A DNA stretch of 64,000 bases from Deltaproteobacteria bacterium (GCA_016218925.1 JACRCR010000160.1:1-64000); one strand, 5' to 3'. Counted from the stretch's first letter, positions 55,154-64,000 are shown. Numbers and translations are program-made. The notes: generated by a model not told the origin, from the letters alone.

Positions 55154-58100
55154 CTACAGTCCGGCAAGGACGTCGAGCAGGCGTTGCTGGTCGGTCCTGC
55201 CCTTGTCCAGGCACGCGGTGGCTCCAGCGGCGCGACTGCGTTCGAGTTCGTCCTGGGTGCACGCACCGGTGAGGATGATCACCGGCAGCCGCTGCCACCG
55301 CGTCGAACGCCGGATCGCATCGGTGAGTCCGAACCCGTCCATGCCAGTCATGTTCACGTCGGTGATGACGGCGTCGACGGTTTCGCGCTCGAGCAGGGCC
55401 AGCGCTTCTTCGCCGGAGGCCGCTTCGATCACTTGATAACCGGCTCTCGACAGCAGCCGCGCTTCCAGGACCCGCTCGTCGCGCGAATCGTCGACGATCA
55501 GGACTCGCCCCGCTCGTTCCCTACTCCGGCGTGTCTCGAGCAACTCGCGCACCTTGCGCAGCAACACGTCGGTCGGGCACGGCTTGGGCACGAATTCGCT
55601 CCCGGGTTCGAGCAGACCATGGCGCACGATGGCGTCGTCGGCGTACCCCGACATGTAGAGGATCCGTGTGCTGGGGCGCAGCGCGATCAACCGCTCGGCC
55701 AGTTGCGGTCCGCTGATCCCCGGCATCACGACGTCGGTGAGCAGCAGATCGATGTTTCCCTGGAATCGTCGAGCGATCTCCAGGCCCTGCTCCCCATCGG
55801 CGGCGGGAAGCGTCCGGTAGCCGTGACTCTCGAGTATCCGGCGGACCACATCGCGAACCGCCGCCTCGTCTTCCACCAGCAGGATGGTCTCCGTGCCTCC
55901 GATCGCCGTGGACGAGGACGTACGCTCGGCGGTCTCCACCGGAGCGTCGACGCGTGGAAGGTAGATGTTGAACGTCGTTCCTTGCCCTGGTTCGCTGTAG
56001 ACGGCGATGTGCCCTCCGCTCTGCTTCACTATCCCGTGCACGGTGGCCAGCCCGAGCCCGGTACCCTTTCCGGGTTCCTTGGTCGTGAAGAACGGTTCGA
56101 AGATGCGCGCGAGGGTCTGCTTGTCCATGCCCTGACCGGTATCGGATATCGAGAACGACACGTACTTTCCCGGGCTGACATCGACGTGCGATCGCGCATA
56201 CGCTTCGTCGAGCTCGGCTTCGCCGGTTTCGATAGTCAGCTTGCCGCCGTCCGGCATCGCGTCGAGTGCATTCAGCACCAGATTCATCACGATCTGGTGC
56301 AATTGGTTGGGATCTACGCGAACGTGCCCGGACGGCGTTTTCGACACGATCGTCAGGTGGACATCCTCGGTGATCAGACTCGTGAGCATGCTCTCGATTC
56401 CGCGCAACTCGGTGTCGAGATCGAGCACCTTGGGTTGGAGGACCTGCTTGCGGCCGAAGGCGAGCAGCTGCGCGGTCAGCGCCGCCGAACGTCGAGCGGC
56501 ATTGTGGATCTCACCGATGGGCCCCAGCATGGCAGGCTGGCCGCCGGCAGCGTCGGCAAGCAGGTCGCAGTACCCGTTGATCACGAAGAGCTGGTTGTTG
56601 AAGTCGTGCGCGATTCCCCCCGCCAGCCGTCCCACCGCCTCCATCTTCTCCGCCTGACGGAACCGTTCTTCGAGGCGCAGCCGCTCGGTGACGTCTTCCT
56701 TGATGGCGATGAAATGGCTGATGTGGCCTTCGTCATTGCGAACCGGAGTGATCGTCTGTCGCTCGGTGTACAGGCTACCGTTCTTGCGGCGGTTGACGAG
56801 CTCTCCTTCCCAGATGTTTCCGGCCAGGATCGTGTCCCACAGGACTTTGTAGACGGAAACGTCCTGCAGGTCCGACTTGAGAAGCTCGCGCGGGTTGCGG
56901 CCGATGGCCTCAGCCCAGCTATAGCCGCTGAGAGCGGTGAAGGCGGGGTTGACCCACTGGATCGCACCGTCGCGGTCGGTGATGACGATCGCGTTGCCCG
57001 CCGACTCCAGAGCGGAGCTCTGCAGGTGCAGCCGCTCCTCGGCCTGTTTGCGCTCGGTGGTGTCCGAGCGGATCGCGACGTATTGAAACGGCTTGCCATC
57101 GGCACCGAGAAACGGGACTACGGTGGTGTCTCCCCAGTTGATGGTTCCATCCCGGGCGCGGTTGGCGAGTTCGCCTTTCCACACCCGTCCGGCGCGCGTC
57201 GTAGCGCGTATCGAGCGCACGAACTCGGGTGAGTAAGTTCCGGGATCGATCAGGCGATAATCTTCACCGACGAGCTGCTCGCGAGCATACTTCGAGATCG
57301 CACAGAAGTTGTCGTTGACGTAGGTGATCTTACCCTTCGCGTCGGTTATCGCGACTATGGCGTGCTGGTCGAGAGCGAATTTCTGATCCCTCAGCTCGCG
57401 GACCACCGAGTCGGTGCGCGTCAGCGCGTCGTCGAGCGTGCGCGAGAGCGCACCGATCTCGTCATCTCCGGCGATCTCGCTCCAGTTCTCAGGAGCGTTC
57501 TCGTGGCGATGTTCGATGAGTTTCCCGATCTTCGCTATCGGGGCGAGGACCAGGCGGTTGAGCATCGCGTATCCGAGAGCGGACAGCAGCAGCAACGCCG
57601 AGAGCAGGGCGAGCGAGAACTCGACGGTCAGACGCCGGATCGCGGCCTGAGAGGGACGCAGATCGAGATGAACGATTACCGCTCCATCGACCAGCGGTCC
57701 GGCCGCCAGTTCCGGCTGGCTGAGAAGCAGCGGCGACGTGAAGTCGAAACGACCGGTACCGCCGTGATAGTGGCTGGAGCTGTGCCTGGTGCGGACAGCT
57801 CTCGCGAAATCGTCTGCGGCATTGTCTACCGGCAATGTGTCAAGAGGTTCGCCGAGCCACGCCACACGCGTCGAGGCCATGATGCGAGCCGGATGGCCGC
57901 CGGCCACGATGATGAGGCTGACCTCCTTTTCCGCGCCGAGCGCGGTGACCACGCGCTGCAACTCACCCTGGCGCGAAATGCTCTCGGCCGCGTAGTTGAG
58001 CGAATTCGCCAGCAATTCGGCGCGTAGACGTACCTTGCTGATGACCAGGTTGCGCGACACCACGTAGGTACCCCACACACCGGCAAGCGACAGGGCAACG

Positions 58101-58171
58101 CCGACCACGATCAACGGTTGCAGGATCTTGCGCCTGAGCGAGCGCGCGACCGGGGTTGGTGCGGCCCTCAT
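55154..58171 (-). CDS. membrane hybrid histidine kinase (periplasmic sensor-HAMP-PAS-PAS-HisKA-HATPase-REC-REC)
   Basis: LQPLIVVGVALSLAGVWGTYVVSRN (TM); two PAS (DQHAIVAITDAKGKITYVNDNFCAISKY; AIVITDRDGAIQWVNPAFTALSGYSWAEAIGRNP); AGGIAHDFNNQLFVINGYCDLL; GTGLGLATVHGIVKQSGGH; two REC (ETILLVEDEAAVRDVV...LLLTDVVMPGISG; VLIVDDSRDERVLEARLL...AVITDVNMTGMDG). Confidence 0.9.
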   Translation of the reverse strand: MRAAPTPVARSLRRKILQPLIVVGVALSLAGVWGTYVVSRNLVISKVRLRAELLANSLNYAAESISRQGELQRVVTALGAEKEVSLIIVAGGHPARIMASTRVAWLGEPLDTLPVDNAADDFARAVRTRHSSSHYHGGTGRFDFTSPLLLSQPELAAGPLVDGAVIVHLDLRPSQAAIRRLTVEFSLALLSALLLLSALGYAMLNRLVLAPIAKIGKLIEHRHENAPENWSEIAGDDEIGALSRTLDDALTRTDSVVRELRDQKFALDQHAIVAITDAKGKITYVNDNFCAISKYAREQLVGEDYRLIDPGTYSPEFVRSIRATTRAGRVWKGELANRARDGTINWGDTTVVPFLGADGKPFQYVAIRSDTTERKQAEERLHLQSSALESAGNAIVITDRDGAIQWVNPAFTALSGYSWAEAIGRNPRELLKSDLQDVSVYKVLWDTILAGNIWEGELVNRRKNGSLYTERQTITPVRNDEGHISHFIAIKEDVTERLRLEERFRQAEKMEAVGRLAGGIAHDFNNQLFVINGYCDLLADAAGGQPAMLGPIGEIHNAARRSAALTAQLLAFGRKQVLQPKVLDLDTELRGIESMLTSLITEDVHLTIVSKTPSGHVRVDPNQLHQIVMNLVLNALDAMPDGGKLTIETGEAELDEAYARSHVDVSPGKYVSFSISDTGQGMDKQTLARIFEPFFTTKEPGKGTGLGLATVHGIVKQSGGHIAVYSEPGQGTTFNIYLPRVDAPVETAERTSSSTAIGGTETILLVEDEAAVRDVVRRILESHGYRTLPAADGEQGLEIARRFQGNIDLLLTDVVMPGISGPQLAERLIALRPSTRILYMSGYADDAIVRHGLLEPGSEFVPKPCPTDVLLRKVRELLETRRSRERAGRVLIVDDSRDERVLEARLLSRAGYQVIEAASGEEALALLERETVDAVITDVNMTGMDGFGLTDAIRRSTRWQRLPVIILTGACTQDELERSRAAGATACLDKGRTDQQRLLDVLAGL

Positions 58172-59166
58172 AGCGGCGGCTCTTTACCGACGAAGATCGC
58201 GGTGAAAGCGTCACTGCGGCGATCGGCTCCTTTGATTTGTCCGCTCTGGCGCATCAGCCGGTCACAGGTGTCGATTGCGGCTGTGAGTTTTCCGCCCGGT
58301 CGCAGATAGTCGGCCTGATCGGACTCGAAGAGGCGTTTGGTGCCGCCCGTCAAAGCCTCGCGAAATTCCGCGGGCGTGATGTTCTCGCGGCCGGCCATTA
58401 TCCGGTCGGCATCGTCCGGATAATGGTCTCGGTACGCGACAGCGCGATGATATGCGCGCAGCAGCTTGGCGATGTCAGCCGGGCGCCGGGCGTTGATCTC
58501 GGCCTCCACTGCGATGACGTCGAGCACTTCGCCGGGGATATCTGCAGTGGAGAAGATTTTGTGGGCCGCGCCGTCGCGCAGCAACCTGATCGAAGTTGGA
58601 GGGTAGGACACCACCGCGTCAGCTTCCCCTTTGCGAAAAACGTCGAGCATCGAGACTTGGTCCATCGGTACCGGCCTGACGTCGGCCAGCGTGAGTCCGT
58701 TTTTCTCGAGGGCGCGCCCGAGCACGTATCCGCCGAGCGACGCCGGTTCGATGGCAATGCGCGCTCCGCGCAAACCGACACCATCGGCGATGCCCGCGCG
58801 GGCCAGGATGACGTCCGCACCGTCGGAGTAGTCGACGACCTGTACGATCTGGGGCGAACGGTCGCAGTTGTCGCGGATCTGCAGCACATCGATCACCGTC
58901 GTCGCGATGACGTCGATCTGGCCGCGTTCGTAACTACGCCGGGCATCGGACAGGCACGAAAACTCGACGATTCGCAGATCCAGCCCTTCGTCGCGGTAGA
59001 AGCCCTTCTCCTGGGCCAGATACAGGAACTCGTAGCCGGGCCACGGATTGATGCCCAGTCGCAGAGAAGGGGCGGCTTCCGGAGAACACCCGATGACGAA
59101 CGAGAGTGCGGCGGTTGTCACCAACGGGCGAAGGTAGCGGGCGATCGGGTTGCGGGTCACCGGCAT
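58168..59166 (-). CDS. ABC-type substrate-binding lipoprotein (NMT1/THI5/SsuA-like)
   Basis: Lipobox SFVIGCS; LRLGINPWPGYEFLYLAQEKGFYRDEGLDLRIVEFSCLSDARRSYERGQIDVIATTVIDVLQ...AIEPASLGGYVLGRALEKNGL. ATGA overlap with the hybrid kinase. Confidence 0.85.
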   Translation of the reverse strand: MPVTRNPIARYLRPLVTTAALSFVIGCSPEAAPSLRLGINPWPGYEFLYLAQEKGFYRDEGLDLRIVEFSCLSDARRSYERGQIDVIATTVIDVLQIRDNCDRSPQIVQVVDYSDGADVILARAGIADGVGLRGARIAIEPASLGGYVLGRALEKNGLTLADVRPVPMDQVSMLDVFRKGEADAVVSYPPTSIRLLRDGAAHKIFSTADIPGEVLDVIAVEAEINARRPADIAKLLRAYHRAVAYRDHYPDDADRIMAGRENITPAEFREALTGGTKRLFESDQADYLRPGGKLTAAIDTCDRLMRQSGQIKGADRRSDAFTAIFVGKEPPL

Positions 59167-59475
59167 TCTCCACGGCTCTCGCGCGCTGCCGCGACGGCGC
59201 GTCGATGAAGTTCACGCTGCTCGTGTCTGAGCGTCCGGCATATGCCCCAGCCGGGCGCGTGCCCCACGCATGTCGAGCCGCGGTCACTATAGTCTTCCTG
59301 AGGCGGATAATTGCAACGCTGTTCATCAAGCCGGCGCCGGACTTCCCTCACCTCGCTCGAGAGCCTATCGTTGTCTGCGTGGCAAGAGGCGAAGCGCGAT
59401 CCGAGGGATACGAGAGGCGGTTATTGCAACGGAAGATCCAACGCTGATGGCCGCCGTTCCTGGGTGGGGCTAGAA

Positions 59476-61329
59476 ATGAAAGACGACCAAAGTATCAGCG
59501 GGTCTGTATCGGCGGTCCGACGTCGATTGATCGCGGATCGGAGCGGATTTCTTGTTCTGCACGTTGTCGTGCTGCTGCTTCTCGCGGCCCCCTCCGGCAT
59601 CGCGCAGGAAGCGAGTCCATCTGCAAACGACGCGGGAGGCGCCGGCGCGCCGGCCGCGACGCCCGGTGCGCCGGTCGGCGCCGACATCGAAACGCTGCGA
59701 AAGCTGCTCGGAGTAGCGCCAGCCCCCAAGCCGCAGCCGGTGGTCGAGCCTGAAACGAAGCCGGAGCCTGCGGCGCCTGTTCCCGAGGCCGTGGAGCAGA
59801 AGCAAGAGGAGCCGGCCGCGGCGCCTGTGGCGGTGGAGCCTCCAGCCAAACCCGCCGAGGCCGAGGTGCAGGTGAAGGAGCCGGCCAAGGCGAAGCCCTC
59901 CAAGCCGGCGCCGTCGCGCCAACCGGCGCGGCCCGCAACCGTCAAGACCAAGCGACCGGCCCCGAAACCGGCTCCCGTTCGTCGTGTCGAGCCGGCCACG
60001 CCGAAGACAGTAGAGAAGCCGCCCGCCGAAGCGGCGGGCGGCGAAGCCGGACAACCGCAGGCCGAAGGCGCGAAGACCGATCAGCAAGCAGCGCCGGCCC
60101 CCGCGCCGGTCGCCGCTGCGACCCCCGCTGAAGACCTGCCGTCCGAGGGGACGTTGGTGACCGGCAAGGATCTCGAGCGCTGGCGCCATCTGCTGGTGCC
60201 GGGACAGCAGTGGGCGCTGTCTCGCGGGGCGACCATGCGGGTGGTCAAGCGCGAAGTGATTCCGATGGAGCGTGCGCGCACCGAGGCCACAGAGCGCTAT
60301 CACGCCCAGGTCAGCCTATCGGCGGATAGATTGCACGCAGAGAACTACGTGGCCGGCCTGCCGTTCCCGGTCGTCGATCCGGAGGACCCCGACGCCGGCA
60401 TCAAGCTGATGCTCGATTACGAGGCGCGAATCATCATTGACGACGTAGACGTGCGCAACTTCGCGTGCATGACCGGTGGGCTGGATCCGAAGCTGGGACT
60501 GCGCATCGAACGCGACTTCCGCAACGGGCACCTGCGGCGCCTCTCCTACGTCGGCCGCAACTACGTGCAGCCCAAACCGACCTGGCACACTCCCGATGCG
60601 CTTCGCTCGCGAGAGGTGCTGCATCCGATAACGGAACCGTTCGACCTGAAAGGCGCCGGCTTCAGCTACACCCGCTTCCTGGATACCAGCCGTCCCGACG
60701 ACTCGTGGTTGTACTATCCTCAGACCAAGCGGGTTCGTCGTTTGAGCACCGCGCAGCGTTCCGAGGGCGTGTTCGGACAGGACATCGATCTGGACAGCTA
60801 CGCCGGTTTTTCGGGTTCTCCGGCCTGGAGCGAGTGGCGCTTCCTCGGCGTCAAGACCGTCCTGGCCGTCATGCACGCCGAGAATCTGCCACCGAAGTGG
60901 CTGTCGCCGCCGGCCGATTTCATGTTCGACGACGTCTGGGAGCCTCGCGAGGTGTACGTTCTGGAAGGCCGCTCGCGTCTGGCCGGGTACGCGTTCAGCC
61001 GCCGCATCATCTACCTGGACCGCGAGTCGTTCCTGATCCCGATGAACGAGATCTACGATCTCAAGGGCAACCTGTGGAAGTCCGAGATCCAATCCTGGAG
61101 GTTCGCGACCAAGCCGCGGCCGGAGGCGGTGCGGGCCGTTTACGACGACGTGCAGGGATTCATCCCGGGGATCACGATGTTCGACATGCAGTTCAATCAC
61201 GCGACTCGCTGTGAACTGCCGGCGCACGACGCGCCCGGCGAGGAAGGCTGGTACTACAACTTCGGCGACGCCGAAGGCACCACGGAGGAAGTCTTCATGG
61301 TGTCGGCTTTCATCGGTTCGGGACGTTGA
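59476..61329 (+). CDS. DUF1329/LolA-like protein with N-terminal TM and Pro/Ala/Lys-rich (TonB-like) linker
   Basis: TM FLVLHVVVLLLLAAPSGIA; linker PKPQPVVEPETKPEPAAPVPEAVEQKQEEPAAAPVAVEPPAKPAEAEVQVKEPAKAKPSKPAPSRQPARPATVKTKRPAPKPAPVRR; C-domain DDSWLYYPQTKRVRRLSTAQRSEGVFGQDIDLDSYAGFSGSPAWSEWRFLGVKTVLAVMHAENLP...YVLEGRSRLAGYAFSRRIIYLDRESFLIPMNEIYDLKGNLWKS. Confidence 0.8.
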   Translation: MKDDQSISGSVSAVRRRLIADRSGFLVLHVVVLLLLAAPSGIAQEASPSANDAGGAGAPAATPGAPVGADIETLRKLLGVAPAPKPQPVVEPETKPEPAAPVPEAVEQKQEEPAAAPVAVEPPAKPAEAEVQVKEPAKAKPSKPAPSRQPARPATVKTKRPAPKPAPVRRVEPATPKTVEKPPAEAAGGEAGQPQAEGAKTDQQAAPAPAPVAAATPAEDLPSEGTLVTGKDLERWRHLLVPGQQWALSRGATMRVVKREVIPMERARTEATERYHAQVSLSADRLHAENYVAGLPFPVVDPEDPDAGIKLMLDYEARIIIDDVDVRNFACMTGGLDPKLGLRIERDFRNGHLRRLSYVGRNYVQPKPTWHTPDALRSREVLHPITEPFDLKGAGFSYTRFLDTSRPDDSWLYYPQTKRVRRLSTAQRSEGVFGQDIDLDSYAGFSGSPAWSEWRFLGVKTVLAVMHAENLPPKWLSPPADFMFDDVWEPREVYVLEGRSRLAGYAFSRRIIYLDRESFLIPMNEIYDLKGNLWKSEIQSWRFATKPRPEAVRAVYDDVQGFIPGITMFDMQFNHATRCELPAHDAPGEEGWYYNFGDAEGTTEEVFMVSAFIGSGR

Positions 61330-61442
61330 GACGATGACGACTCAGGCCCCGGCGCGGGCGGTGTGGCCACGGCGGCCGGCGTCACGTAGACTCGCCGCCG
61401 CATCGTCTGGGTCGACCGGACCCCGGCGCACCGGAGGCAGCC

Positions 61443-64000
61443 ATGGCCACACAGAGCGCACCGCGACCCCACCACGCCTTCAAGGAGCCGCACGGACTCT
61501 CGCCGCGCATCCAGTGGCTGCGCGACCACTACTTTCGCGGCCTGGGCCGTAGCTGGAACAACGAATTCACCTGCTGGACGACCGGTACGGCGTGGGACGT
61601 CGTCTACGACGAACTCGCCTACTACATCGTTCCCGAGACCTACGCCTTCTTTCAGACCTTCCGGTCCTCGACTCTGCAGGCGGCGCGTCCGGTTCCTCTC
61701 GAGGCCGACTTCTGGAATTGGAGTCTGCCCGAGCGGCGCGCGTGGCTGATCCGCAAGGTGATGGTCGACTGCGTGCCGCAGGAGGTGCTGCCCGGCGACC
61801 TGATAGCCGGAGCTCGGTTCAACATTCTGGTCTCGCGCGCCTGGACCAAGCGTGAGAGTGCGCGCCGCGATCGACTGGTCAACGGGCCGCACGCAATCCG
61901 CGCGGCGGTCAAGTGGTTCCACGAGCACGGCTACGGGAACAGCGGCGCCACTTCGGGTCATCTGATCCCGGGCCACGCGCGCGCGTTGGAAATCGGCTGG
62001 AAGGGGATCCACGACGAGATCGAGAGCGCCTACGAGGCGCTGCCTGCGCGTGACAAGCGCGGCGCGAAAGGTGCCGAGCTGCGTGCGATGAAGACGGCCG
62101 CGACGATGTCTCGCGATGTCGCGGCGAAATATGCCGCGCTGTGCAGTCGCCTCGCCGATGAAGAAGCCGACCCGCTGCGCAAGTCCGAGTTGGTGGCGAT
62201 GGCCGCCAACCTCGAGCGGGTTCCATGGCTGCCGCCGCGCAATTTCTGGGAGGCGCTGCAGGCACTGTGGATCAACCACATGCTGATCATGAGCGACGAG
62301 AACTATCCGGGACCGGGCGTGAGCTTCGGCCGCATGGACCAGTACCTGCTTCCGTACTGGCAGCGCTCGCTCGCCGAAGGCATGGACCGCGAGTTCGGCA
62401 AGGAACTCCTCGAGTGTTTCTGGGTGCACGCCAACACCGCCTATGACGCGATGATCAGGATGGGCGGCAACCAGGGCATCACCGCGGGCTTCGGGCAGTT
62501 GATCAGTCTGTCCGGACTCGGCGCCGATGGGCGCGACATGACCAACGACCTCACCTACGCGATCCTCGAGGTCGTCGACGCGATGTCGCCGATCCTCGAA
62601 CCCAAGCCCAACGTGCGGCTGCACCGCGGCACACCCGAAGTGCTGCTCGACAAGGTAGTCGAGATGATAGCCGCGAGTCAGGGCGCACCGTTTCTGCTCA
62701 ACTTCGACGAACGCTCGATGGCCGGTATGCTGCGCGAGGCCAGGATGGCCGGCTGCGAGCACCTCATCCACGAAGGCAACGTACACGAGTACGCGTCGGT
62801 GGGTTGTCTGGAGAACACGATGGTCGGCAACGACCGATCGGGGACCGTCGATAGCAATCTCAACCTGCTGAAAGCCGTCGAACTGGCGCTGACCGGTGGC
62901 TGCGATCTGGTCCCGGCCGTGGATCCGCTCACCGGCAAGGCGGCGCGGATTACGCGCGACGGCGCGCATACGCCGCAGGCCGCTGACTTTGCCGGTTGGG
63001 AGGACTTCTGGGCGGCCTACGTCGAGCAGACCCGCGCGATCGTGCGGCGCTGTGTGGACCTCTACGAGCGCAGCGAGGCCGCGCGTGCGCAGTTCAGCCC
63101 GACGCCGTATCTGTCGTGTCTGGTCGGCGGATGCATCGAGCGCGGACTCGATATCACGCGGGGAGGCGCGGAGCTGAGCTTCACGACTATCGAGGCGGTC
63201 ACGTTTGCGACCACGGTCGATTCGTTGCTGGCGATCAAGTACCTGGTGTTCGACGCCAAGAAAGCGACCATGATCGAACTGGTGCGGGCTCTGCGCGACA
63301 ACTGGGAGGGGCACGAGACGCTGCAGGCGTGGGCCAAGTTCCGCGCGCCCAAGTACGGGCGCGACGACGACAGCGCCGACGCGATGGCACGCGACGTGAT
63401 GACGGTGTGGACCGAGGAGACCTGGCGGCATCGCACCCGCTCTACCGGGCGCCAGTTCCGTCCGGGCATGCTGAGCTGGAACTACTGGGTGGGCGACGGC
63501 TACGTAATGGCCGCCAGCGCCGACGGACGGCCCAAAGGACGCTTCCTGTCCAACGCGATATGTCCTTCCAACGGAGCAGATACCAACGGCCCCACCGCCA
63601 ACGCGAACTCGGTCGGCAAGGCGCTCGGTGGCAGGGCGCCCGCCGCCCGCGTTTCGGGCAGCGCCAAGGCCGGCGCGAAGCCCGGGGACTTCGGCGACTG
63701 GCAGGACTACGTCAACATGCTGCCCAACGGCGCCAGCCACACGATGACGTTCAGCCCGGCGCTGCTCCGGGACGCCGAGCACCGCGAGAAATTCAAGGCT
63801 TTTCTGCGCGGCTACTGCGAGAATGGCGGCACCGCCTTGCAGGTAAACGTGCTCGACGTCGAGACGCTCAAGGACGCGCAGAAACATCCCGAGGATTACC
63901 GTCACCTGCTGGTGCGCGTGACGGGCTACAATGCTTACTTCACGAGCATCGGCCGCGAGCTGCAAGACGAGATAATCGCGCGCGAGATGCACCAGCAGAT
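61443..64000 (+). CDS. glycyl radical enzyme (pyruvate formate-lyase/eliminase/decarboxylase superfamily), C-terminus just truncated by the window edge
   Basis: My translation from ATG 61443: MATQSAPRPHHAFKEPHGLSPRIQWLRDHYFRGLGRSWNNEFTCWTTGTAWDVVYDELAYYIVPETYAFFQTFR... Active-site region EYASVGCLENTMVGNDRSGTVDSNLNLLKAVELAL (Cys codon 62805-62807). C-terminal glycyl-radical motif RVTGYNAYFTSIGRELQDEIIAREM (Gly codon 63924-63926). No + strand ORF for it in the supplied track. Confidence 0.92.
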   Translation, partial: MATQSAPRPHHAFKEPHGLSPRIQWLRDHYFRGLGRSWNNEFTCWTTGTAWDVVYDELAYYIVPETYAFFQTFRSSTLQAARPVPLEADFWNWSLPERRAWLIRKVMVDCVPQEVLPGDLIAGARFNILVSRAWTKRESARRDRLVNGPHAIRAAVKWFHEHGYGNSGATSGHLIPGHARALEIGWKGIHDEIESAYEALPARDKRGAKGAELRAMKTAATMSRDVAAKYAALCSRLADEEADPLRKSELVAMAANLERVPWLPPRNFWEALQALWINHMLIMSDENYPGPGVSFGRMDQYLLPYWQRSLAEGMDREFGKELLECFWVHANTAYDAMIRMGGNQGITAGFGQLISLSGLGADGRDMTNDLTYAILEVVDAMSPILEPKPNVRLHRGTPEVLLDKVVEMIAASQGAPFLLNFDERSMAGMLREARMAGCEHLIHEGNVHEYASVGCLENTMVGNDRSGTVDSNLNLLKAVELALTGGCDLVPAVDPLTGKAARITRDGAHTPQAADFAGWEDFWAAYVEQTRAIVRRCVDLYERSEAARAQFSPTPYLSCLVGGCIERGLDITRGGAELSFTTIEAVTFATTVDSLLAIKYLVFDAKKATMIELVRALRDNWEGHETLQAWAKFRAPKYGRDDDSADAMARDVMTVWTEETWRHRTRSTGRQFRPGMLSWNYWVGDGYVMAASADGRPKGRFLSNAICPSNGADTNGPTANANSVGKALGGRAPAARVSGSAKAGAKPGDFGDWQDYVNMLPNGASHTMTFSPALLRDAEHREKFKAFLRGYCENGGTALQVNVLDVETLKDAQKHPEDYRHLLVRVTGYNAYFTSIGRELQDEIIAREMHQQ

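Noticed and set aside
54827-57232. 801-aa plus-strand ORF
   Set aside because: Antisense to two well-supported sensor kinases. Shadow ORF.
61254-63992. 912-aa minus-strand ORF in the track
   Set aside because: It is antisense to the glycyl radical enzyme. It has low-complexity Arg/His/Ala composition and no recognisable domain, typical of shadow ORFs in GC-rich coding DNA.
1-64000. CRISPR arrays, rRNA, tRNA, transposases or toxin-antitoxin modules
   Set aside because: Looked for by eye on both strands. No regularly spaced repeats, RNA-gene signatures or recognisable transposase, integrase or TA proteins seen.

Overview
This 64-kb GC-rich window is chromosomal DNA from a bacterium. The gene content resembles Myxococcota, Binatota or Desulfobacterota-like lineages, but that placement is inference only. 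I found no rRNA, tRNA, CRISPR array or transposase. The main blocks are: (i) a partial PLP aminotransferase, a crotonase-family enzyme, a class III adenylate cyclase and a CoA-disulfide-reductase/rhodanese; (ii) a BtuF/C/D-like corrinoid/siderophore ABC operon; (iii) an 11-gene complex I operon, nuoABCD-HIJKLMN, lacking nuoEFG; (iv) a secreted/surface block with a TSP3-repeat protein, a di-haem oxidoreductase and a Thr-stalk lipoprotein; (v) assorted metabolic genes: CaiB, SLT lipoprotein, alpha/beta hydrolase, peroxiredoxin, methyltransferase, cytochrome c, FGGY kinase, saccharopine-DH-like; (vi) a TetR gene divergent from a probable acyl-CoA catabolic operon (nitroreductase, SCP2-type thiolase, acyl-CoA synthetase, ACAD, ECH, ACAD); (vii) a membrane histidine kinase and response regulator pair; (viii) a LolA-like/FtsX-permease x2/ATPase/beta-barrel envelope transport operon; (ix) a cluster of a substrate-binding lipoprotein and two sensor kinases; (x) a DUF1329/LolA-like protein with a TonB-like Pro/Lys/Ala linker; (xi) an almost complete glycyl radical enzyme at the right edge that is missing from the supplied ORF track. 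The most notable non-coding signals are a candidate structured minus-strand RNA ending in an intrinsic terminator (4813-~5070), a long inverted-repeat element overlapping the btuD stop codon (7885-8080), a dispersed 53-bp repeat family with three copies (18796-18848, 39121-39173, 39179-39231), and a TetR-type operator palindrome (33828-33849). All calls come from reading the sequence by eye. No database search was run.
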